A stretch of 64,000 nucleotides of DNA, taken from positions 1 to 64,000 of the forward strand of contig CACFGT010000005.1 in assembly GCA_902565935.1 (NCBI GenBank), in the 5' to 3' direction. Each line of letters opens with the position of its first letter. Within the stretch, counting starts at the first letter, position 1. This stretch comes from an uncultured Pelagibacteraceae bacterium. Lineage in GTDB: Bacteria > Pseudomonadota > Alphaproteobacteria > Pelagibacterales > Pelagibacteraceae. Of this stretch, positions 47,700 through 57,335 are shown in pieces. The position numbers were made by a program, and so were the translations under genes. The notes under the pieces are model-generated. The model did no database searches and was not told where the DNA came from. It saw nothing but the letters and a program-made list of their open reading frames with translations.

Positions 47700-48131
47700 A
47701 TGATACTCAAATTTTTGGAAAAAATGGGACGAAAAAAGGTTGTTTTAGATAGAGGTCCTTCACACCCAAAGTTTGATCAAGCAAAACCTTGGATGAATCG
47801 TTACTATGTTTTGTTTAGACATAGACCAAAGTGGTTTCCTTTTAATATCTTAATACATGAAATGTTAGCTGACGATCATGGAGAAGGAGTTCATAATCAT
47901 ACATTTCCTTATATGACTATAATTTTAAGAGGAGGATACTGGGAAACTTTAAGTTCAGGTAAATATTGGCGAGCGCCAGGATATATAGGATTTAGATCAG
48001 CAAATAATCTACATAGAGTTGATCTCAAACCAGGCACTAAGCCTTTGACACTTTTTATAGCTGGCCCATTTGGTCTTAGAAAAGGCCCAAGATCAGAATA
48101 TGGTATTGATTTTAAAACAAAAAAGAATTGA
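47700..48131 (+). CDS. Cupin-like conserved hypothetical protein
   Basis: HEMLADDHGEGVHNHTFPYMTIILRGGYWETL, small beta-rich protein. Confidence 0.55.
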   Translation: MILKFLEKMGRKKVVLDRGPSHPKFDQAKPWMNRYYVLFRHRPKWFPFNILIHEMLADDHGEGVHNHTFPYMTIILRGGYWETLSSGKYWRAPGYIGFRSANNLHRVDLKPGTKPLTLFIAGPFGLRKGPRSEYGIDFKTKKN

Positions 48132-49189
48132 TGGCCAAAAATCTTGAAGAAAAATTCAAACTTTATTGCAATAGTGAAAATCTAGAAATTAATCAAAATC
48201 AAATAATAGTTATTAAAAAATTACAAGATTATTTTAATAAAAATTTTAAAAAACCTTTTTTTAATTTCCTTTCAAAACAAGACTCTAAAAAAGCTTTTTA
48301 TATATTTGGTGATGTAGGAGTTGGAAAAACAATGATTTTAGATTTTTTTTATAATTCTTTAAATGAAAAAAAAAAGAGAAATCATTTCAATGAATTTATG
48401 TTAAATTTTCATAATTTTGCTCACGATAAAAAAGATAAAGGTAATGAAAATATAATAGATTTATTTGTAAAAAACATAAAATCAAAATTTTCATTAATTT
48501 ACTTTGATGAGTTTCAAGTAACAAATATTGTTGATGCCATGATATTGGGAAAATTGTTTCAAAAAATATTTGATGAAAACTTAAAGATTATTGTTACTTC
48601 TAACACTAAAATATCAGAGTTATATAAAGATGGTCTTCAAAGAGATCAATTTAAACCTTTTATAAAAATTATGGAAAAAAATTCAATTGAACATGAACTT
48701 ATAATTAGTGATGATTATCGCAAAACTTCAGAAAATAAGCAACAAAGATATTTTTTTCCTTTAAATCAAGAAACTAATTTTAGAATTAATAAATTTTCAA
48801 GAATTATTACAAAAAATAAAAATTTATCCTCTGAAAGTTTAGAAATTAAGGGCAGAATATTTGAGATTAAGAAATTTTATGAAGGAATTTCAAGATTTAA
48901 TTTTCAAGAATTATGTAACAAAAATTTAGGAGCTGAAGATTATTTAGAAATTTCAAAAAAATCAAAGTTTATTATTATTGAAGAAATTCCATCGTTTAAT
49001 GATATAAATTCTAATCAACAGCAAAGATTTATTACTCTAATAGATATTATATACGATAGAAGCATCAGTATTGCGGTGACTGCAGAAAAAAGTTTAGAAA
49101 AGTTAACCAGTTCGAGTTCATTAGAAAAACCATTTAAACGTACAATTAGTCGTTTATATGAGTTAACCTCAAAAGATTACCGACTATGA
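48128..49189 (+). CDS. zapE: Cell division protein ZapE / AFG1-like ATPase
   Basis: FYIFGDVGVGKTMILDFFY; HFNEFMLNFHNFAH; IYFDEFQVTNIVDAMILGKLF; TSNTKISELYKDGLQRDQFKPFI. Confidence 0.9.
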   Translation: MMAKNLEEKFKLYCNSENLEINQNQIIVIKKLQDYFNKNFKKPFFNFLSKQDSKKAFYIFGDVGVGKTMILDFFYNSLNEKKKRNHFNEFMLNFHNFAHDKKDKGNENIIDLFVKNIKSKFSLIYFDEFQVTNIVDAMILGKLFQKIFDENLKIIVTSNTKISELYKDGLQRDQFKPFIKIMEKNSIEHELIISDDYRKTSENKQQRYFFPLNQETNFRINKFSRIITKNKNLSSESLEIKGRIFEIKKFYEGISRFNFQELCNKNLGAEDYLEISKKSKFIIIEEIPSFNDINSNQQQRFITLIDIIYDRSISIAVTAEKSLEKLTSSSSLEKPFKRTISRLYELTSKDYRL

Positions 49190-49608
49190 AACAAAAATTT
49201 TTAGATCTTCAAATAAATACCAAAGGTCAAAAGTTATACGAGTTTACCGATAAAACAATTGAATGGATAGAAAAAAACAACTTACAAAATGGTGTCTTAA
49301 ACTTAAGCATTCAACATACAAGTGCATCTTTGATTGTTCAAGAAAATGCAGATCCTGATGTTCAAACTGATTTGATTAATTATTTTGATAGATTAGCTCC
49401 AATGGATAATAATTTATACACTCACACTACTGAAGGTAAAGACGATATGCCTGCACATATTAAATCCTCATTAACAAATAATCAAATCTCGTTAAGCATT
49501 AGAGGTGGCAAACTTCTATTGGGAACATGGCAAGGAATATATTTATTTGAACACAGGTTAGAGCCACAAAAAAGAATTGTAATTCATCATTTTTTAGGCG
49601 AGATTTAA
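49186..49608 (+). CDS. YjbQ family secondary thiamine-phosphate synthase-like protein (UPF0047)
   Basis: NGVLNLSIQHTSASLIVQENADPDVQTDL; DMPAHIKSSLT. Confidence 0.9.
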   Translation: MKQKFLDLQINTKGQKLYEFTDKTIEWIEKNNLQNGVLNLSIQHTSASLIVQENADPDVQTDLINYFDRLAPMDNNLYTHTTEGKDDMPAHIKSSLTNNQISLSIRGGKLLLGTWQGIYLFEHRLEPQKRIVIHHFLGEI

Positions 49609-51026
49609 TTTTTTTTTAAACTTTGAAAAGCTTTAAGAGCAGCAGCACGAGCCTCTTCATGTATTACAATTGGTTTAGGATAATCTTTTCCTACAATTGT
49701 TTTAATTGCTTCTTGGTATTTAGTTTCCATCTCCCAAGGTTTATGTATAAATTTTTTTGGGACTTTTTCTAATTCTGGAACCCATCTTTTGACATACAAG
49801 CCTTCTTTATCAAACTTTTCACCTTGAAGAATAGGATTAAATATCCTGAAATAAGGTGCAGCATCTGCTCCACAGCCAGCAACCCATTGCCACTGAGCAA
49901 CATTATTTGCTTTATTAAAATCAAGTAAACAATTTCTAAAATGTTTTTCTCCTTCAGTCCAATTTATTCTTAAATGTTTTACTAAAAAAGATCCAACAAC
50001 CATTCTTATTCTATTATGCATCCATCCTGTTTCGTAGAGCTCTCTCATGCCAGCATCCACAATTGGATAACCTGTCATACCTGTTTTCCATGCTTTTAAA
50101 AACCCCTCATTTTTGACCCAGGGAAATTTATCAAATTCTTTTCTGTAGTTTCCTTTTAAGAATTCTGGGAAATAATTGATTAGGCTATGTGAAAATTCTC
50201 GCCATCCTAATTCATTAATATACTTTCTATAACCAATCCCTTTAGATTTTATTTCGCTACATTTTTTCCAAATTGTTACAACATGAATTTGTCCATGTTT
50301 AATATATGGAGATAATCTAGATGTACCTTTAACCGATGGATAATCTCTTGCAGTTCCATAATCTTTTATTCTGTTTTCAATCAAATTATTAAGAGTTTTT
50401 TTAGACTCCTTTTCAGAAACATTCCAATAATTTTCAAATTTTTTGTACCAATTTTTCTTAGGTAAAATTTTTTTTGGTTCTATGCAATTTTTAAATAGAG
50501 ATATCATTTTTGATTTTTTTTTAACTGTATAATTTTTACTTGGAGGTAGACCTAAAAATTTTTGTTCTGCATTTCTCCAAAAAGGAGTAAATACTTTAAA
50601 GGGGGTTCCGTCATTTTTGGTTATTTCTTGAAATTCATTTAAAATATTTCCTTTGAAATATTTAAATTCAATCTCATTTTTAATAAAGATATCTCTTATT
50701 TTTTTTCCTTTTGCAATTACATCGGGTTCATAAATCTTATTCCAATATATAGAAACATCATCACTTTTTTTTATTTTTGAAAAAACTTCTAGTTCATCAC
50801 CCTCTAATATTTGAAGATTAATTTTATATTTTGTTAACTCTAATTTGAACCCTGCTAAAGATTGAGAAAGCCACCATTTTTGTGCCTCTCTTTTATTATC
50901 ATAATCTTTTTTGTTATAGATATATAAAGCAATTACATTGTCATGATTTTGAGTAGCATATGAAAGAGCAGGATTATGTTCTATCCTAAAATCTTCTCTT
51001 ATCCATGTAATTGCATTTTTTGTCAT
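49605..51026 (-). CDS. phrB: Deoxyribodipyrimidine photolyase (cryptochrome/photolyase family)
   Basis: WIREDFRIEHNPALSYA; ELGWREFSHSLINYFPEF; GMTGYPIVDAGMRELYETGWMHNRIRMVVGSFLVKHL; NVAQWQWVAGCGADAAPYFRIFNP. Confidence 0.95.
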   Translation of the reverse strand: MTKNAITWIREDFRIEHNPALSYATQNHDNVIALYIYNKKDYDNKREAQKWWLSQSLAGFKLELTKYKINLQILEGDELEVFSKIKKSDDVSIYWNKIYEPDVIAKGKKIRDIFIKNEIEFKYFKGNILNEFQEITKNDGTPFKVFTPFWRNAEQKFLGLPPSKNYTVKKKSKMISLFKNCIEPKKILPKKNWYKKFENYWNVSEKESKKTLNNLIENRIKDYGTARDYPSVKGTSRLSPYIKHGQIHVVTIWKKCSEIKSKGIGYRKYINELGWREFSHSLINYFPEFLKGNYRKEFDKFPWVKNEGFLKAWKTGMTGYPIVDAGMRELYETGWMHNRIRMVVGSFLVKHLRINWTEGEKHFRNCLLDFNKANNVAQWQWVAGCGADAAPYFRIFNPILQGEKFDKEGLYVKRWVPELEKVPKKFIHKPWEMETKYQEAIKTIVGKDYPKPIVIHEEARAAALKAFQSLKKN

Positions 51027-51033
51027 TGAAAAT

Positions 51034-52167
51034 TTATTTTCTACCTTTAGATAGCAGTTGTTTGTAAAGTTTTACATCTGCATTTCCTTCGCATCCAATT
51101 ACTAAAATATTTGAATTTTTGTTAAGATTGAGGAGTTTTTTTGCTTTATTACTGTTGCATATTCCAATCAAAGCAATAACTCCTGGAGCAGCACATTCAC
51201 CACCTATGATAGAAGTTTTACTAAATTTTTTATCTTTTAGTCCAGCTACAGTTTTAGCTATATTTTTATCAGAAATTGAAACACAACAATTAGATGTTTT
51301 TTTAAGCACTTGCCATGGAACAAGAGACATTTCATTGCATGACATTCCTCCCATAATACTTTCTTTTTTAATCTTAATTTTTTTTAACTTGTTACCCTTT
51401 ATACTTTGAAGCACACAATCTGCTCTATCTGGTTCAACTATGATTATTTTAGGTATTCTTTTGAAATATTTTGCCACACCAGAGACCACACCAGCCGCTA
51501 AACCCCCAACACCAGCTTGAAGAAATATATGAGTTATAAATTGATTTGTTTGTTTAGAAATTTCTTTTATCATAATTGAATATCCTGCCATGGTTAGTTG
51601 AGGTATATATTTATAATTTTTTGTTGAAACGTCTTGAACAATTTTCCAATCATTTTTTTTTGATAATTTTTGACATTTTTTTAGAGAGTCTTCATAATTT
51701 CCTTTAACTCTTATTACCTCAGCACCAAATTTTTTTATTTCACTTACTCTAGTTTCACTTACAAATTGACTAACAAAAATTTTACATCTTAATTTTAATC
51801 TTTGCGCTCCCCATGCAACTGACCTTCCATGATTACCAGCTGTTGCTGAAGAGATAGTAATATTTTTTTTCCCTTTAGATATTTTTTCTACAGCGTAAGC
51901 ACCACCCAAAGCTTTAAAAGATTTTAAATGAAATCTTTTTGACTCATCTTTGTAAAAAATATTATTAAGTTTTAAATTTTTTTTTAATCTATTTAGTTTT
52001 AGTAACGGGGTAACTTTATAATTTTTCCAATTTGAAATTGTTTTATAAGCATCTGTAAGCATAATTGATGGGACATATTTTAAAACATAGTTTCTTTTAA
52101 ATTTAAAATTTTTGTTGATTAAAAATTTTGAAAATTTCCAATTCTTAATCTTTTTTGAATAATTCAC
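51034..52167 (-). CDS. Diaminopropionate ammonia-lyase-like PLP enzyme (fold type II)
   Basis: DESKRFHLKSFKALGGAYAV; SATAGNHGRSVAWGAQRL; GAEVIRVKGNYEDSLKKC; GMSCNEMSLVPW; EGNADVKLYKQLL. Confidence 0.8.
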   Translation of the reverse strand: MNYSKKIKNWKFSKFLINKNFKFKRNYVLKYVPSIMLTDAYKTISNWKNYKVTPLLKLNRLKKNLKLNNIFYKDESKRFHLKSFKALGGAYAVEKISKGKKNITISSATAGNHGRSVAWGAQRLKLRCKIFVSQFVSETRVSEIKKFGAEVIRVKGNYEDSLKKCQKLSKKNDWKIVQDVSTKNYKYIPQLTMAGYSIMIKEISKQTNQFITHIFLQAGVGGLAAGVVSGVAKYFKRIPKIIIVEPDRADCVLQSIKGNKLKKIKIKKESIMGGMSCNEMSLVPWQVLKKTSNCCVSISDKNIAKTVAGLKDKKFSKTSIIGGECAAPGVIALIGICNSNKAKKLLNLNKNSNILVIGCEGNADVKLYKQLLSKGRK

Positions 52168-52168
52168 T

Positions 52169-53494
52169 TTAGCAGTCTAAAGTATTTTTACTTTCCCATT
52201 CAGTGATGGGTTTTGATTTATCAAATTTTTCTTTATTATTAAATTCTTTGATTTCTAAATTTTTAAGTCTTATAAAACTATTTACAACATCTTTTCCAAA
52301 TCTTTTATTCATCTCTTTGTTATTTTCTAATTGCTCTAATGATTGTTTTAACTCATTAGGAAGTTTTGGTAGTTTAGGATATTTTTTATAGTCAGTGTAC
52401 ATATTGCAATTAAGAGGTTTACCTGGATTAATTTTGTTTCTTAAACCATGCAAGCCTGCAGCCAAAACTCCAGCTTGTAGTAAATATGGATTAGCAGATC
52501 CATCCATTAATCTTAATTCAAATCTTCCAGGATCTGGTATTCTTATCATGTGAGTTCTGTTATTTCCGGTATATGAAATACTACTCGGAGACCATGATGC
52601 TCCTGATTTTGTTGGTGGAGCATTTATTCTCCTATAACTATTTATAGTTGGATTGAAAAAAGCAGATAATGAGGAAGCATTCTTAATCACACCTCCTAAA
52701 AAATTATATGCCGTCTTACTTAAACCAAGTTTATCTTTTTTATCAAAAAATTTATTCTTTTTACCTTGCCAAACGGAAATGTGTGCATGACAACCATTAC
52801 CTGTTAAATTGTGAAATGGTTTAGGCATAAAAGTAGCTCTCAATCCATGTTTCTCAGAAATTGTTTTTACCATATACTTAAAGAAGGTATGTCTATCAGC
52901 TGTTGTTAAACAATCAGAATAATCCCAATTCATTTCAAATTGGCCATTAGCATCTTCGTGATCATTTTGATAGGGACCCCATCCCATTTCTATCATACAA
53001 TCACAAATTTCTTTTATTAGTTCATACCTTCTCATTAACGCGGATTGGTCGTAGCAGGGTTTTGATTGAGTATCTCTTGGATCTGCTATGGTCTCACCGT
53101 TTGGAGAAATTAAAAAATATTCGCACTCCACACCAGATTTCATTATCAAACCTTGTTTTGCAAGCTCTTTTATTTGTCTCTTAAGCATTACTCGTGGTGA
53201 AGCCTCTACTGGTTTTCCATTCATCCAAAGATCAGATGCTAACCAACCAACTTCTTTGTTCCAGGGTAATTGAATCAGACTATCTGGATCAGGGATACCA
53301 AACATGTCAGAGTCTGCTGGTGTCATATCTAACCATGCAGCAAAACCAGCAAATCCTGCTCCGGTAACTTGCATTTCTTTTATTGCATGCATTGGAACTA
53401 ATTTTGATCTTAAAACTCCAAACAGATCAACAAAACTTATTAAAAAATATTTAATTTTTTTTTGTTTAGCAATTTTAAATAAATCTTTTTTCAT
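52169..53494 (-). CDS. Glutamine synthetase-like ligase, probable gamma-glutamylmethylamide synthetase (GmaS-like)
   Basis: GS fold motifs; NDHEDANGQFEMNWDYSD and YTGNNRTHMIRIPDPGRFELRLMDGSANPYL resemble remembered GmaS/type III GlnT motifs. Confidence 0.65.
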   Translation of the reverse strand: MKKDLFKIAKQKKIKYFLISFVDLFGVLRSKLVPMHAIKEMQVTGAGFAGFAAWLDMTPADSDMFGIPDPDSLIQLPWNKEVGWLASDLWMNGKPVEASPRVMLKRQIKELAKQGLIMKSGVECEYFLISPNGETIADPRDTQSKPCYDQSALMRRYELIKEICDCMIEMGWGPYQNDHEDANGQFEMNWDYSDCLTTADRHTFFKYMVKTISEKHGLRATFMPKPFHNLTGNGCHAHISVWQGKKNKFFDKKDKLGLSKTAYNFLGGVIKNASSLSAFFNPTINSYRRINAPPTKSGASWSPSSISYTGNNRTHMIRIPDPGRFELRLMDGSANPYLLQAGVLAAGLHGLRNKINPGKPLNCNMYTDYKKYPKLPKLPNELKQSLEQLENNKEMNKRFGKDVVNSFIRLKNLEIKEFNNKEKFDKSKPITEWESKNTLDC

Positions 53495-53511
53495 TAATTA
53501 GATTATAATAG

Positions 53512-53667
53512 TCATTTAAAAAAAGAGATAATAGTTTCTTTATAAAAAATTAGATTTACAACAATAATTATAATTACTGCTAATATTGCACCGTACTTTG
53601 CTTTTGGAAAAGCAACACCTCTCATTTTACTTGGTCTTAATTCTTCGTGATTATTTTCTTCAGACAT
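53512..53667 (-). CDS. Possible 51-aa single-TM small protein
   Basis: MSEENNHEELRPSKMRGVAFPKAKYGAILAVIIIIVVNLIFYKETIISFFK, read by hand; below the ORF-track cut-off; TM segment near C-terminus. Confidence 0.5.
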   Translation of the reverse strand: MSEENNHEELRPSKMRGVAFPKAKYGAILAVIIIIVVNLIFYKETIISFFK

Positions 53668-53688
53668 TTTAGGATTAAGAGATTAAAT

Positions 53689-53712
53689 GGGCGCTATTAT
53701 TTTATAGCGCCC
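53689..53712 (-). terminator. GC-rich hairpin downstream of the Amt-linked small gene
   Basis: gggcgctat / atagcgccc stem; U-run weak on the minus strand. Confidence 0.5.
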
Positions 53713-53727
53713 AAATTTTATATTAAA

Positions 53728-53958
53728 TTACCACTCAGCCATATTGCTTCTATGGTCATTAGCTCCATGTCTTTTCCTCGCTAATCTTTCAAGTTCTTCA
53801 CTTTCAGATTTTGAAGTTAAAACATGCCAACCAATCCATATAATGATAGCAAGTATTACTAGCAGACCTTCACTAGATCCAGCACCAGGATAAACAGCAC
53901 CTGCAACTTGATCTGCAGGTTTATTTAGGTGATCGATCCAATTTGTAACTGTAGCCAT
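53728..53958 (-). CDS. Small single-TM protein co-located with the ammonium transporter
   Basis: 76 aa, one hydrophobic segment SEGLLVILAIIIWIGWHVL; 12 nt after the amt stop, same strand. Confidence 0.65.
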   Translation of the reverse strand: MATVTNWIDHLNKPADQVAGAVYPGAGSSEGLLVILAIIIWIGWHVLTSKSESEELERLARKRHGANDHRSNMAEW

Positions 53959-53970
53959 ATTGTTTCTCCT

Positions 53971-55371
53971 TTACCTGGTTGCAGACGAAACAGCTCTTTC
54001 GTCTTTTTTAGCAGTTTCCATTATTTCATAGTCTAATCCAGCTATCTCTACTTCACGTGGGATTCTTAATTTACCCATTCCATGAAGTACTTTAGCTATG
54101 ACATAACCTGGTATTAGTCCAAGAACAACAAACATTATGATTGCACCCAAGAACATTCCTAATGGATTTATAGCTGCATAAGTTGTTCCATCCCACATAG
54201 CTCCAACACTGTATCCAGATGATGGATAACCATTTAAGACAAAACCACAAATAACTAAACCAATAAATCCTGCATAACCATGAACTGCTACTGCACCAAC
54301 TGCATCATCAATTTTGAACTTACGTTCAACCCAATAATGTAGTTTGTACGATAGTACAACTCCGATCATACCTATGATCATAGATTGAATTGGATGATAT
54401 AAATCATTTCCAGCTGAAGCACATATGATACCCGCTAGTCCACTAGAGTATGTCCAGAATGGATCACCTTTTGCAATCCAGTATCCAGCTAATAATCCTC
54501 CTGATAGTGACATCAAGAAGTTAAAAGTTATACCACTAAGTGTTGTAGGAGTTACATAAATGTTTGTAGCCGTCCAATAAGATATACCTTCCATGCCATA
54601 CTCTGGGCCAAGATCAAATATTGGAATGTTACATGCCGCATAAAATCCCCAGAAACCAGTATAAATTAGAAATAATCCAATTGTTACAAGCCAAGGATTT
54701 CTAGGTCCAATATTTCTTGGTTCACCACTTGATGAGAATTTTCCAATTCTTGGACCTAAAACCATTAGTACACCTAAAGCAAATCCACCCGCTATCGCAT
54801 GGATTACTCCTGATGCATAAGCATCATGGTATCCTAAAATTTTAAGCATCCAACCATCAAAATGCCATCCCCAAGCAGCATCAATTGTCCAGAAAACCGA
54901 GCCGATTGCTATTGCTAAAATTCCAAAAGCAAAAGTAGTTATTCTTTCAATTATTGCTCCCGAAACGATAGATGCAGCAGTCCAAGAAAATAATAAAAAA
55001 GCAGCCCAGAAAACACCATTAATGTGATCTCCAAGGTTAACTGCCATTATACTACTTGTTGCCACCTGAAATTTTGCACTAAACAAACTATCATCGGTGA
55101 TTAAAGCTGTACTTTCGTTCATTATTGAAGGTGCTAATCCCGGTCCTGTTGGGAAAGCCCAGTAAATCCACCAACCAAATAAAAACCAAGTCACTGTTAC
55201 CAGTGGTATCAGCATTGTATTTTTCATTAGAGTGTGTTGGTGATGTTTGTATCGAGAAGCTCCAACTTCATACATACAGAAACCGACGTGAATTAAAAAC
55301 ATCAGAACCACTGTTACCCAGTAGTAAAACTCTGTAAATATGGTTGTTAGAGCCGCTAACTGATCAGTCAT
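53971..55371 (-). CDS. amt: Ammonium transporter
   Basis: HVGFCMYEVGASRYKHHQHTLMKN; AYASGVIHAIAGGFALGVLMVLGPRIGKF; DDAVGAVAVHGYAGFIG. Confidence 0.9.
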   Translation of the reverse strand: MTDQLAALTTIFTEFYYWVTVVLMFLIHVGFCMYEVGASRYKHHQHTLMKNTMLIPLVTVTWFLFGWWIYWAFPTGPGLAPSIMNESTALITDDSLFSAKFQVATSSIMAVNLGDHINGVFWAAFLLFSWTAASIVSGAIIERITTFAFGILAIAIGSVFWTIDAAWGWHFDGWMLKILGYHDAYASGVIHAIAGGFALGVLMVLGPRIGKFSSSGEPRNIGPRNPWLVTIGLFLIYTGFWGFYAACNIPIFDLGPEYGMEGISYWTATNIYVTPTTLSGITFNFLMSLSGGLLAGYWIAKGDPFWTYSSGLAGIICASAGNDLYHPIQSMIIGMIGVVLSYKLHYWVERKFKIDDAVGAVAVHGYAGFIGLVICGFVLNGYPSSGYSVGAMWDGTTYAAINPLGMFLGAIIMFVVLGLIPGYVIAKVLHGMGKLRIPREVEIAGLDYEIMETAKKDERAVSSATR

Positions 55372-55496
55372 ATCCTCTCTCCATATTAGTTTTTTAAAAC
55401 CCTATAAAATTTATGAAGTTGTGACAAACGAAACAGTTAAACAAAACCTAGTATTGACACTAAGTTTAAAAATAAAATCAACTTAAGATTGTGTGA

Positions 55497-55913
55497 TTAA
55501 AATTTTAAATAAGCTTTTTTCAAATCAACAAGTGGATGCTTAGGAGACATTTGAAATTTAACTAATAGTTCTCTAGCGATCATATCTCTATCTTGTTGAT
55601 TATTTGGCAATTTAATTGATTTTGGAATTGTTACCCAACCATTAGCATTTCTACAAAATACAGCAGGTCTACCTTCTTCATAACCCATATGAACATCTTC
55701 TAACCAGTTCAAGTCATCCCAACCCATTGCTTCAATATATTTTTTTAAAAAAGGCGTAATTTTTTTGTAATCTGGAAGAAGATTCACGTCATATCGATAA
55801 CCAATTGATTGACCAATCATTTTCTCTCTAGCTGTTTCTTTTTTCTTTCCTAATTGATGATCTTTAACAGCCAATGATTTTGTAGTTTTCTTTTTATTTT
55901 TTTTTTTAGCCAT
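55497..55913 (-). CDS. Conserved hypothetical protein between glutamate-synthase-like subunit and Amt
   Basis: 138 aa, Lys-rich N-terminus then globular region (WDDLNWLEDVHMGYEEGRPAVFCRNANGWVTIPKSI); 3-nt gap to 55917 ORF. Confidence 0.7.
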   Translation of the reverse strand: MAKKKNKKKTTKSLAVKDHQLGKKKETAREKMIGQSIGYRYDVNLLPDYKKITPFLKKYIEAMGWDDLNWLEDVHMGYEEGRPAVFCRNANGWVTIPKSIKLPNNQQDRDMIARELLVKFQMSPKHPLVDLKKAYLKF

Positions 55914-55916
55914 TAT

Positions 55917-57335
55917 TTAAATCTTATGAAAGTTATCTACCCCAACTGTATAATTTGTACCTGCTAAGGGCACTTTTGCTAAAGCTGATGCTTCAGAAGT
56001 AAGCGCTGCTAAATCTTCAGGCTCTAAAGAATGTATATTTGTTTTTCCGCATGCTCTAGCTAACAACTGTGCTTCTAGAGTCATTGAATGTAAATAATTA
56101 TAAACTCTTAAAGCCGCATCATCAGGATTTAATCTTGCTCTTAATTTTGGATCTTGTGTGGCAACTCCCACAGGACATCTTCCAGTATGACAGTGATAGC
56201 ATTCACCAGCTTTTACTCCCATTTCTTTTTCAAAATTTGCCTCTGGAATATCTTTGTTGCAGTTAAGTGCAATCATAGATCCAGTACCTATTGCAATCGC
56301 ATCAGCACCTAAAGCTAAAGCTTTTGCCATGTCAGCACCATCTCTTACACCACCGGCATAAATTAAAGTTACCTTTCCAGTTTTACCAACATCGTCTAAA
56401 GCTCTTCTAGCTTCTCTTATAGCTGCGATACCAGGGATACCTGTATTCGCTGCTGCGATGTGTGGTCCAGCTCCTGTTGATCCTTCCATACCATCTAGAT
56501 AAATAGAATCAGGATCACATTTTGCTGCCATACGCACATCATCATAAACTTTTGATGCACCTAATTTTAACTGAATTGGAACTTTATTTTTTGTTAATTG
56601 TCTTAACTCTTCAACTTTTAAAGCTAAATCATCTGGACCTAACCAGTCAGGATGTCTTGCAGGAGATCTTTGATCAATACCCGAAGGTAATGATCTCATT
56701 TCAGCAACTTGGTCAGTTACTTTTTGACCCATTAAGTGACCGCCCATACCAACTTTTTGCCCTTGTCCAATAAATACTTCTATACCATCAGCTAACTGTG
56801 CATGGTGTGGGTTAAATCCATATCTTGATTGAATACATTGATAAAACCATTTTTCAGAATATCTTCTTTCATCAGGTATCATCCCACCTTCACCTGAACA
56901 TGTTGCGCTACCTGCCATTGTAGCACCTCTTGCCAAAGCGGTTTTTGCTTCATAGGATAGGGCTCCAAAACTCATACCAGTAATATAAACTGGAATATCT
57001 AGTTCAATTGGGTTTTCACATCTAGGTCCAATAACTGTTTTTGTCTCACATTTTTCTCTATATCCCTCAATAACAAATCTTGTAAGTGTGCCTGGTAAGA
57101 AAACTAAGTCATCAAAAGTTGGAATTTTTTTCATCAATGCCATTCCACGCATTCTATATCTACCTAATTGAGATTTTATGTGAATATCATCTATTACTTC
57201 AGGAGTGAATATTGCGTTATGACCAAGCAAACTTTTATTTCTTGATCCGTTGCTGCTTAGATGGACATCTGCTTTTCCACCAACATTTCCATTAGTTTTT
57301 AATTTACCATTTTTTTTCTTTTTCTTTTTTGGCAT
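55917..57335 (-). CDS. FMN-binding glutamate synthase-like protein (MgsC/GlxD-like)
   Basis: GMSFGALSYEAKTALARGATMAGSATCSGEGGMIPDER; LKLGASKVYDDVRMAAKCDPDSIYLDGMEGSTGAGP; CYHCHTGRCPVGVATQDP (Fe-S cysteines). Confidence 0.88.
   Translation of the reverse strand: MPKKKKKKNGKLKTNGNVGGKADVHLSSNGSRNKSLLGHNAIFTPEVIDDIHIKSQLGRYRMRGMALMKKIPTFDDLVFLPGTLTRFVIEGYREKCETKTVIGPRCENPIELDIPVYITGMSFGALSYEAKTALARGATMAGSATCSGEGGMIPDERRYSEKWFYQCIQSRYGFNPHHAQLADGIEVFIGQGQKVGMGGHLMGQKVTDQVAEMRSLPSGIDQRSPARHPDWLGPDDLALKVEELRQLTKNKVPIQLKLGASKVYDDVRMAAKCDPDSIYLDGMEGSTGAGPHIAAANTGIPGIAAIREARRALDDVGKTGKVTLIYAGGVRDGADMAKALALGADAIAIGTGSMIALNCNKDIPEANFEKEMGVKAGECYHCHTGRCPVGVATQDPKLRARLNPDDAALRVYNYLHSMTLEAQLLARACGKTNIHSLEPEDLAALTSEASALAKVPLAGTNYTVGVDNFHKI

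Noticed and set aside
56522-56773. Plus-strand ORFs opposite the glutamate-synthase cluster (56069-56266, 56522-56773, 57585-57863)
   Set aside because: Antisense to strongly recognised genes; Leu/His-rich shadow translations.
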